Shown one piece after another: positions 26,268 through 32,303 of a stretch of 64,000 nt of DNA (positions are counted from its first letter, which is position 1; each line of letters starts with the position of its first letter). Below the pieces are notes generated by a model. The model saw nothing but the letters and a program-made list of their open reading frames with translations, was not told where the DNA came from and did not search any database. This stretch comes from PALSA-505 sp963702235 (GTDB lineage Bacteria > Actinomycetota > Actinomycetes > Streptosporangiales > Streptosporangiaceae), in the NCBI GenBank assembly GCA_963702235.1, contig CAVPBZ010000018.1, forward strand, positions 620,001 to 684,000, read 5' to 3'. Made by a program: the position numbers and the translations under genes.

Positions 26268-26702
26268 TCAGCATTTCGACGATCGGATGCAGGTGACCGA
26301 GCGGCACCAGACGGTATCCCGGCCGCCGCATGAGCCGTAAGGGGACTGGTAATAGCAGCCCGGCATGCCGTCCTTGCCGCAGTACGTGTGGCAGCTGTGC
26401 TTCAGCATGCAGTCCTGGAACTTGGTCAGCTTGCTCGTGCCGCAGTAGGACGTGCACATGTACCAGGCACCGCCGGCGCAGGTGAACGACGGGCACGGGT
26501 TGCCGAAAGAGCCCCCGCAGGCCGTGCTGTCACCGCAGGTCCGGCACGGGCAGTCGACCGCGAGCGCCGGCGCCGGGCTGAAGCCGAGACCGCCGACGCC
26601 GACCGCGGACATGGCCAGCGCCACCCGCCCGATGAAGCTCCGCCGCGTGATGCGGTTGCCGGCCCGCCTGGTGGTTTTCTCGACGAGGTGGTCAAAGGAC
26701 AC
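26268..26702 (-). CDS. Tat-exported Cys-rich protein like methylamine dehydrogenase light chain (MauA)
   Basis: 144 residues. The N-terminus has a twin-arginine signal (T-R-R-S-F-I at 19-24, then a hydrophobic stretch and ALA near 48). The mature part has about 96 residues with 16 cysteines and exactly two tryptophans, W80 (GGAWYMC) and W132 (DTVWCRS). In MauA the tryptophan tryptophylquinone (TTQ) cofactor is made from two tryptophans 51 residues apart, the second followed directly by Cys. Here they are 52 apart and the second is W-C. MauA is about 130 residues mature with 12 cysteines, so this is a shorter relative. It starts with GTG and overlaps the MauD-like gene by 11 bases. Cofactor formation is inference. 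Confidence 0.75.
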   Translation of the reverse strand: MSFDHLVEKTTRRAGNRITRRSFIGRVALAMSAVGVGGLGFSPAPALAVDCPCRTCGDSTACGGSFGNPCPSFTCAGGAWYMCTSYCGTSKLTKFQDCMLKHSCHTYCGKDGMPGCYYQSPYGSCGGRDTVWCRSVTCIRSSKC

Positions 26703-27300
26703 GTCTGCTGACCTCCACTGGCTGGGGGAGCCGGTCCCCGGCCGCCGCGGCCCGGGCTGGCGGGTGGGCTATCAGCTGGTCGGCCTGGGCCAGCATCTCC
26801 TCGACGTTGTCGAGCGTGTTCACCCCGCCCGACACGATGACCCGGCCCGACTCGTCGGTGACGACCGCCCACGGTGCTCCCGGGACGTTGGCGGCGAAGC
26901 CCGCGGCATCGGCGACGTAGGGCAGGAAGCTCACGCCCCTGGTGCGGACGTACTCATCGGCCTCCCGCTGGCCCGCGTCAACTACCAGCAGGACGGCGGT
27001 ATCCGGGCCGGCTGACCGGGCGATGCGCCCGAACGCGCTGGTGAGCGGCCCGCAGACCTGGCAGGACGGCGACACGAAGCCGACCAGGAAGCGCGGGGCG
27101 GGCCTGCTGGCCAGCTCCGCCAGCGTCGCGGTCAGCTGCAGCTGGGAGCCGTAGTCGGGACCGCCGGCCCCGGTCACCCCCGCGACCGGCTGAATGCGGA
27201 GGTGCAGCACGCCTACCTGGCGGATGAGCGCGACGACGGCCACCGCGGTCAGCAGCGACAGCACCCCGATCAGGATCACGGCCAGCTCCAGGATGACCAC
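26692..27300 (-). CDS. MauD-like membrane-anchored thioredoxin
   Basis: 202 residues. An N-terminal anchor helix (about 3-26) is followed by a linker and an extracytoplasmic thioredoxin-like domain (residues 65-185) with active site P-S-C-Q-V-C (Cys80, Cys83). The cis-proline region is GVSFLPYV and the final strands are APWAVVTDESGRVIVSGGV. MauD is required to form the six disulfides of the MauA light chain. Here it lies between MauE-like and MauA-like genes in a tight operon (3-base gap upstream, 11-base overlap downstream), so it most likely oxidises or isomerises the disulfides of the 16-Cys product. It starts with GTG. Confidence 0.8.
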   Translation of the reverse strand: MVILELAVILIGVLSLLTAVAVVALIRQVGVLHLRIQPVAGVTGAGGPDYGSQLQLTATLAELASRPAPRFLVGFVSPSCQVCGPLTSAFGRIARSAGPDTAVLLVVDAGQREADEYVRTRGVSFLPYVADAAGFAANVPGAPWAVVTDESGRVIVSGGVNTLDNVEEMLAQADQLIAHPPARAAAAGDRLPQPVEVSRRVL

Positions 27301-27303
27301 TGG

Positions 27304-27900
27304 TCACTTCACCTCCGCTTGGTTGCCAGCAGCCGGCCGCGCGGCTAGCTGGTCGATGATGGCCGCCGTGGCCCGGTGCAGCGGTCCCAGCAGCCGGGTC
27401 AGCTCGCTGATGACCGCCACGAGCGCCGCCAGCAGCGCCGCGAGGCCGGCCACGTCCAGCGGCCGGCCGCCGGACGCCGGCAGCACGGCCACGGCGGCGA
27501 GCAGCAGAAGCAGACCGGTGCGCACGATGCTGTGCGCACCGACGGTCTCAAGCTCGCTGCTGCCCCCGAAGCACGCGCAGGCGATCTCCCGGCCGCGCGC
27601 GTACGCGCTGGCCAGCGCGGCCAGGAACAGCGCGAACAAGATGATCGCGACCGCGGCGCCCGCCTGCCTGACCCGCGGCGGCGCGCCGAGGCCGGCCAGC
27701 AGCAGGACGCCCGCGGCCAGCTCGGCAGCGGAGATCAGCCGGGCGAGGACCCTCGTCATACCGTGCGGGACGATGCCGTAATCGGCTATCTGGCCGGCGA
27801 AGACCCGCGGTCTGAGCGCCTTGGGCAGGCCCGCGGCGATTAAAACGACGCCGACAAGCAGCGTCGCCGCCCCGACGATCTGCTGGTATGCCGCGCTCAC
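27304..27900 (-). CDS. MauE/DoxX-family redox membrane protein
   Basis: 198 residues with four main hydrophobic helices. MauE family features: GLPKALRPRVFAGQIADYGIVP after the first helix, then AELAAGVLLLAG, and the redox pair C108-x-C110 in IACACFGG after the third helix. MauE works with MauD in disulfide formation. The GTG at 27900 is preferred: it has a run of seven Gs as ribosome site. A GTG further up at 27918 is also in frame. It is first gene of the minus-strand operon MauE-MauD-MauA-like plus two unknowns, and a good promoter lies about 40-65 bases upstream. Confidence 0.8.
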   Translation of the reverse strand: MSAAYQQIVGAATLLVGVVLIAAGLPKALRPRVFAGQIADYGIVPHGMTRVLARLISAAELAAGVLLLAGLGAPPRVRQAGAAVAIILFALFLAALASAYARGREIACACFGGSSELETVGAHSIVRTGLLLLLAAVAVLPASGGRPLDVAGLAALLAALVAVISELTRLLGPLHRATAAIIDQLAARPAAGNQAEVK

Positions 27901-27936
27901 CGACCCCCCCGGACACACGCTCGAATTTCACGGTGC

Positions 27937-27965
27937 GACATAGGGCGACACAATGAGCCCGCCAA
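27937..27965 (-). promoter_or_regulatory. promoter of the Mau-like operon
   Basis: On the minus strand TTGGCG (27965-27960) and TATGTC (27942-27937) are separated by exactly 17 bases. Predicted start is near 27930, leaving a leader of about 30 bases before the GTG at 27900. The region is shared with the divergent Lrp-type regulator gene, which may control it. Confidence 0.5.
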
Positions 27966-28076
27966 TGCCGCCTGATCAGTCCCCGTAACCTGAATAGCAC
28001 GCGTACCGCTGCGTTTCAAGGGTCCCGGATGCCGCAGGCACGTGCGGCGCGGGACGGCGGCGGCTACCGTGACGGC

Positions 28077-28517
28077 GTGGAAGAGATCGACCGCAAGATC
28101 GTATCGCTGCTTACCGGTGACGGGCGGATGAGCTTCACGGAGCTGGCCAGGCAGACCGGGCTTTCGGTGTCCGCGGCCCAGCAGCGGGTGCGCCGCCTTG
28201 AGCGGCGCGGCGTGATCACCGGCTACGCCGCGCGGGTCAACGCCGACGAGGTGGGCCTGCCGCTCACCGCGTTCGTCTCGATCAAGCCGTTCGATCCCGC
28301 CTCCCCGGACGACGCTCCGCAGCGCCTCGCCCACCTGGCGGCCATCGAGGCCTGCCACAGCGTCGCGGGGGAGGAGAGCTACATCCTGAAAGTGCGGGTC
28401 GCCTCTCCGGTCGCGCTGGAGGACCTGCTGCAGGAGATACGCGCGGCCGCCAATGTGTCCACCCGGACCACGATCGTGCTCAGCACCCCATACGAGAACC
28501 GGCCGCCCGTCCTCTAG
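28077..28517 (+). CDS. Lrp/AsnC-family transcriptional regulator
   Basis: 146 residues. N-terminal helix-turn-helix (EEIDRKIVSLLTGDGRMSFTELARQTGLSVSAAQQRVRRLERRG, written here in parts: residues 2-45) is followed by the Lrp ligand domain (VGLPLTAFVSIKPF; CHSVAGEESYILKVRV; LEDLLQEIRAA). The GTG at 28077 gives the standard Lrp N-terminus; the ATG at 28029 would add 16 unrelated residues. It is divergent from the MauE-like operon with a 176-base shared region, so it is a candidate regulator of that operon, sensing an amino acid or amine; this link is inference. Confidence 0.9.
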   Translation: MEEIDRKIVSLLTGDGRMSFTELARQTGLSVSAAQQRVRRLERRGVITGYAARVNADEVGLPLTAFVSIKPFDPASPDDAPQRLAHLAAIEACHSVAGEESYILKVRVASPVALEDLLQEIRAAANVSTRTTIVLSTPYENRPPVL

Positions 28518-28580
28518 CCGCCCGCCTGCCGTCAGTCCGCGGGGCGGGCGCGCAGACCCGCGGCAGGCGCCCGCCCGGGA

Positions 28581-28628
28581 CAGGCCCTGCCCGGAGCAGG
28601 CCCTGCCCGGAGCAGGCCCTGCCCGGAG
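28581..28628. repeat. 16-bp perfect tandem repeat, three copies
   Basis: Unit CAGGCCCTGCCCGGAG three times without mismatch at 28581-28596, 28597-28612 and 28613-28628. Each unit holds a short dyad (CAGG...CCTG). It is noncoding and lies after the Lrp gene. Confidence 0.9.
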
Positions 28629-28696
28629 CAGAGGGTCACGGCCCCACGGATCGCTCCAGCCACACAAAGCTCCCAGCAACCTTGCTTCCGCGATAC

Positions 28697-28777
28697 AGCC
28701 GCCTCGATCAAGATCGATGCCGACTTTTCCCCCACCGGTGGGGTGTAAGTCGGCATCGACAAGATGATCTTGGGCTG
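28697..28777. repeat. nested inverted repeat in the Lrp-TetR spacer
   Basis: Perfect arms CGATGCCGACTT (28715-28726) and AAGTCGGCATCG (28747-28758) enclose a second perfect palindrome CCCCACC/GGTGGGG (28730-28743). An outer pair CAAGATC (28709-28715) and GATCTTG (28766-28772) extends the dyad across a small bulge, and CAGCC/GGCTG flank that. It could be a transcription terminator for the upstream gene or a large protein-binding dyad. The reading frames crossing it are not credible genes. Confidence 0.75.
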
Positions 28778-28786
28778 TACGAGCGC

Positions 28787-28936
28787 AGAGCAGGCGGACT
28801 GCTGGCGTGGGAGCAGGCGCAGAGCAGGCGGACTGCTGGCGTGGGAGCAGGCGCGGAGCAGGCGGGCCGCTGGCGTGGGAGCAGGCGCGGATTGCTGGCG
28901 TGGGAGCAGGCGCGGATTGCTGGCGGGGGAGCGCAG
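28787..28936. repeat. 34-bp imperfect tandem repeat array
   Basis: Three 34-bp units (28787-28820, 28821-28854, 28855-28888) of the form AGAGCAGGCGGACT + GCTGGCGTGGGAGCAGGCGC are followed by shortened 25-bp units sharing the second half. The array ends just before the stop of the convergent-side TetR gene. Frames running through it encode repetitive W-R-G-S-R peptides and look spurious. This and the two repeats before it account for the 430-base gap between genes. Confidence 0.85.
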
Positions 28937-28948
28937 CGGGGGAGTTAG

Positions 28949-29530
28949 TCAGCCTGCTGGCCGGGTGCGCATGCCGTCCAGCAGCAGCGACAGCAGCCGG
29001 TTCGCCTCGGCCGGGGCGTTCTCGGTTGACACCGCGAGGCCGTGCACCAGCCGCATCACGTCCACGGCTGTGAGGTCCGCGCGGACCTCGCCGGCCTGCT
29101 GCGCCCGGCTGAGCAACTGCTCCGCGGTCGTCCGCATCACCTGGCCGCAGGACGAGATCAGCTCGGAGTCCTTGCCCAGCGTCGAGATCAGCGCGTGCGA
29201 CAGGCCCCGCTTGGTGGCCAGGAAGCCGCCGAGCACGTGCAGCCAGGCGGCGAACGCGTCACCCGGTGACGGCGCCTCGCTGAGCTCACGGCCGCGGGCG
29301 CAGACGGTCTCCACCTGGCTGCGGAACACGCCCTCCTGCAACGCCAGCCGGGTGGGGAAGTGCCGGTACAGCGTGCCGATCCCCACGCCCGCGCTGCGGG
29401 CGATGTCCTCGAGCGGGGCGTCGGCCCCGTGCTCGGCGAACGCCGCGGTGGCGGCCGCGAGCAGCCGCTCGCGGTTGCGGCGCGCGTCGGCCCGCATCGG
29501 TGCGTCCGGCGTCGTGGGTGTGGTCGTCAT
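28949..29530 (-). CDS. TetR-family repressor, SbtR-like
   Basis: 193 residues. N-terminal TetR helix-turn-helix (NRERLLAAATAAFAEHGADA and LEDIARSAGVGIGTLYRHFP, residues 18-62). The all-helical ligand domain contains the GFLATKRGLSHALIS segment typical of the SbtR-like C-terminal family. It is divergent from the DHA2 exporter at 29632 with a dyad over both -10 elements, so it most likely represses the exporter and itself until a drug-like ligand binds. Confidence 0.92.
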   Translation of the reverse strand: MTTTPTTPDAPMRADARRNRERLLAAATAAFAEHGADAPLEDIARSAGVGIGTLYRHFPTRLALQEGVFRSQVETVCARGRELSEAPSPGDAFAAWLHVLGGFLATKRGLSHALISTLGKDSELISSCGQVMRTTAEQLLSRAQQAGEVRADLTAVDVMRLVHGLAVSTENAPAEANRLLSLLLDGMRTRPAG

Positions 29531-29548
29531 CGTCCTGGAATTATTCGC

Positions 29549-29603
29549 TTGCCAAACCGGAGGGAGCCTCCGTATAGTAACCGGAGTGGCCCTCCACTAT
29601 ACG
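29549..29603. promoter_or_regulatory. divergent promoters and operator between tetR and exporter
   Basis: For the exporter, TTGCCA (29549-29554) and TATAGT (29573-29578) are 18 bases apart. An exact inverted repeat CGTATAGT (29571-29578) and ACTATACG (29596-29603), 17 bases between arms, puts a TATAGT -10 on each strand. A second dyad GGAGG-GAG-CCTCC lies at 29559-29571. Binding of the TetR protein here would block both promoters. Confidence 0.65.
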
Positions 29604-29631
29604 TCACGAACCCACTAAGCGCGGAGAACCT

Positions 29632-31152
29632 GTGTCTACTCCCTCCACTCCGTTGACGGCGGGCCCACGGCGCCCGGCCGGCCGCGGCCAGCCCCAGCGT
29701 CCCGGCATCGCCCTGATCATCATGCTGGCCGCCCAGCTCATGGTGATTCTCGACGCGACCGTGGTGAACATCGCCCTGCCGCACATCGCGACCGGCCTGC
29801 ACTTCACCGCCACCAGCCTGTCCTGGGTGCTGAACGGGTACACGCTGGCATTCGGCGGCCTGCTGCTGCTCGGCGGGCGGGCCGGCGACATCCTCGGCCG
29901 GCGCCGGGTGTTCCTGGCCGGCATCGGCCTGTTCACCCTGGCCTCGCTGGCCGGCGGGCTGGCCACGTCGGGAGGGTTGCTGCTGGCCGCCCGCGCCGCC
30001 CAGGGCGTCGGCGGGGCGCTGGCGTCCCCGGCGGTGCTCGCGCTGATCGTGTCGGCGTATCCCGGCGGCCGGGAGCGCACCCGGGCCCTCGGCGTCTACA
30101 CCGCGGTCGTCACCGGCGGCGGCTCGCTCGGCCTGGTGCTCGGCGGCGTGATCACCGAATGGCTGTCCTGGCGCTGGGTCATGTTCATCAACCTGCCGAT
30201 CGGCATCGCCGTCCTGCTGATCGGGCCGCGGTTCGTGGCCGAGACGCCTCGGCAGCCCGGCCGGTTCGACCTGGCCGGCGCCATCACCTCCACGGCCGGC
30301 ATGGCGTCCCTCGTTTACGCGTTCATCCGGGCGGCCTCGGACGGCTGGGGAAACCGGGGGACCATCGCTGCCGTGGCCGCCGCCGTCGTGCTGCTGAGCA
30401 TGTTCGTGCTCAACGAGACCAGGGCGCCGCAGCCGATCACGCCGCTGCGGCTGTTCGCCAACGTGAGCCGCTCGGGATCGTTCCTGGCGAGGCTGCTGCT
30501 GGTGGCCGGCATGTTCGGGATGTTCTTCTTCCTCACCCAGTTCGTGCAGGAGGTGCTGGGCTTCAGCCCGCTGCGGGCCGGCATCGCGTTCCTGCCGATG
30601 ACCGTCATGCTGTTCGCGGTGTCCCGGCTGGCGCCCCGGTTGATCTCGCGGTTCCCGGCGAAGCCGCTGATGATGGCCGGCATGCTGCCGGTCATCGCGG
30701 GGATGGCCTGGCTGTCCCGGGTCTCGCCCGGCACCAGCTACGCCGCGGGCGTGCTCGGCCCGATGCTGCTGCTGGGCGGGGGCATGGGCGTGGTGTTCGT
30801 GCCGCTGACCACCGCCTCGCTCGCCGGGGTGCCGCCGGAGGACTCAGGCGCGGCGTCCAGCATGGTCAACGTCACGCAGCAGGTCGGGGGCTCGCTCGGC
30901 CTGGCCGCCCTGGTCACCGTGTTCGGCACCGCGAGCAGGAACGCCGCGGCCCACCCGCTGGCGGGCGCGACCCGGGCCGCGCAGGCTCATCAGGTGCTGG
31001 CGCACGGCATGGCCACCGCGTTCCTCGTCGCCGCGATCTTCGACGTGTGCGCGCTGCTGGTGATCCTGCTCGCGATCCGCGGCCGCCGCGCCGCCCCGGC
31101 GCTCTCGCCGGCGCCCGCGCTGGTCCCGGTCGGCGAGGAGGCCGCGGACTGA
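29632..31152 (+). CDS. MFS drug exporter, DHA2 family, under TetR control
   Basis: 506 residues with 14 predicted helices. First-helix signature MVILDATVVNIALPHIATGL, motif A GRAGDILGRRRVFLAG and motif C-like GGGSLGLVLGGVITEWLSW are present. A proton-driven multidrug exporter at the cytoplasmic membrane. GTG start at 29632. The intergenic operator and the divergent TetR gene indicate drug-inducible expression. It is a paralogue of the exporter at 21846-23402, but that one has no local regulator. A stem-loop follows at 31171-31219. Confidence 0.92.
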   Translation: MSTPSTPLTAGPRRPAGRGQPQRPGIALIIMLAAQLMVILDATVVNIALPHIATGLHFTATSLSWVLNGYTLAFGGLLLLGGRAGDILGRRRVFLAGIGLFTLASLAGGLATSGGLLLAARAAQGVGGALASPAVLALIVSAYPGGRERTRALGVYTAVVTGGGSLGLVLGGVITEWLSWRWVMFINLPIGIAVLLIGPRFVAETPRQPGRFDLAGAITSTAGMASLVYAFIRAASDGWGNRGTIAAVAAAVVLLSMFVLNETRAPQPITPLRLFANVSRSGSFLARLLLVAGMFGMFFFLTQFVQEVLGFSPLRAGIAFLPMTVMLFAVSRLAPRLISRFPAKPLMMAGMLPVIAGMAWLSRVSPGTSYAAGVLGPMLLLGGGMGVVFVPLTTASLAGVPPEDSGAASSMVNVTQQVGGSLGLAALVTVFGTASRNAAAHPLAGATRAAQAHQVLAHGMATAFLVAAIFDVCALLVILLAIRGRRAAPALSPAPALVPVGEEAAD

Positions 31153-31170
31153 TCCCGGGGCTGCAGGGCC

Positions 31171-31219
31171 GGCCGTACCTGACCCGGCCGGGGAACTGCC
31201 GGGGTACGGCCCGGGTCAG
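31171..31219. terminator. bidirectional terminator between exporter and aldo/keto reductase
   Basis: GGCCGTACC (31171-31179) pairs with GGTACGGCC (31203-31211), and alternatively CTGACCCGG (31179-31187) with CCGGGTCAG (31211-31219). It lies between two convergent stops, so it can serve both. Confidence 0.65.
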
Positions 31220-32247
31220 CCGCCGCCGGCCAGTCGCCGCGAGCGCTGGTCCACGCCCAGCTCGCCGTACGGGTAGTCGGTGGGCTGCGGGTCGCTGGCG
31301 CTCTCCAGCGCGGCGGTTTCCGCCGGGGACAGGTGCAGGTCGGCCGCGCGGAGATTGGCCTCGAGCTGCCCTAGGGTGCGGGCACCCAGGATCGTGGACG
31401 TCACCGCCGGCCGGTCGGTGACCCAGGCCAGCGCGACCTCGGCCATGCTGACCCCGCGGTCCTCGGCGACCTTCTGCACCGCGTCGATGATCTCCCAGGT
31501 GCGCTGGGTACCGCGCCGGTCCCAGGCCTCCATGCCGCGGCCCGGGTCCTCGCCCAGCCGGGTAGCCCCGGACGGCCGCTGCTCGCGGGTGTACTTGCCG
31601 GACAGCCAGCCGCCGGCCAGCGGGCTCCACGGCAGCAGCCCCATCCCGGCGTCCAGCGCGGCGGGCACGATCTCCCACTCGATCTCGCGCACGACGAGGC
31701 TGTACTGCGGCTGCAGGGTCACCGGGCCGGCCAGGCCCAGTTCCCGGGCCACGTGCACGGCCTTGGTCAGCTGCCAGCCGGTGAAGTTCGACAGTCCGTA
31801 GTAGCGGATTTTGCCGGCCTGGATGAACCCGTCGAGCGTGCGCAGCGTCTCCTCCAGCGGCGTCCACGGGTCGAACGCGTGCACCTGGTACAGGTCGACA
31901 GCGTCGGTGCCCAGCCGGCGCAGCGACGCGTCCAGCGCGCGGGTCAGGTGCACGGCCGACAGCCCGGCTCCGTTGGGGGAGTCGTCCATCGCGAACCGGC
32001 CCTTGGTGGCCAGCACCACCCGGTCGGTGGTCGCGGCAGGCCGGGCGGCGAGCCAGCGGCCGATGATCTCCTCCGAGGCTCCCGCGCTGTAGACGTCGGC
32101 GGTGTCCACCAGCGTGCCGCCCGCCGCGACGAAGCGGTCGAGCTGCTGGTGAGCCTCCGGCTCGGCTGTCTCCTTGCCGAACGTCATCGTGCCGAGAGCA
32201 AGACTCGAGACGGCGCATCCGCTGCGCCCCAGGGTTCGATAGTCCAT
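31216..32247 (-). CDS. aldo/keto reductase
   Basis: 343 residues, NADPH-dependent TIM barrel of the AKR superfamily. Catalytic positions are visible: Asp in VDTADVYSAGASEEIIG (with the Tyr), Lys in VVLATKGRF and His in VDLYQVHAFDPWTPLEETL. The NADPH segment is ATSTILGARTLGQLEANL-like near residue 300. The closest general type is the YajO/Gfo-like 'oxidoreductase, aryl-alcohol dehydrogenase-like' subgroup. The substrate is unknown. The start at 32247 gives MDYRTLGRSGCAVSSLALG, the usual N-terminus; the longer frame is rejected. It lies 56 bases downstream of the alpha-mannosidase on the same strand. Confidence 0.92.
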   Translation of the reverse strand: MDYRTLGRSGCAVSSLALGTMTFGKETAEPEAHQQLDRFVAAGGTLVDTADVYSAGASEEIIGRWLAARPAATTDRVVLATKGRFAMDDSPNGAGLSAVHLTRALDASLRRLGTDAVDLYQVHAFDPWTPLEETLRTLDGFIQAGKIRYYGLSNFTGWQLTKAVHVARELGLAGPVTLQPQYSLVVREIEWEIVPAALDAGMGLLPWSPLAGGWLSGKYTREQRPSGATRLGEDPGRGMEAWDRRGTQRTWEIIDAVQKVAEDRGVSMAEVALAWVTDRPAVTSTILGARTLGQLEANLRAADLHLSPAETAALESASDPQPTDYPYGELGVDQRSRRLAGGG

Positions 32248-32303
32248 GCGCCTTAACCTACCGAGCCCGGCCAGGCGGGCCGGGACCGCGCCGCCCGGCG
32301 GGC

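Noticed and set aside
28787..28936. Possible CRISPR array
   Set aside because: Units are contiguous tandem repeats without unique spacers, and no cas genes are present.
28764..29618. 284-codon frame through the repeat array and antisense to tetR
   Set aside because: Its first third is repeat-encoded and the rest is the complement of the TetR gene.
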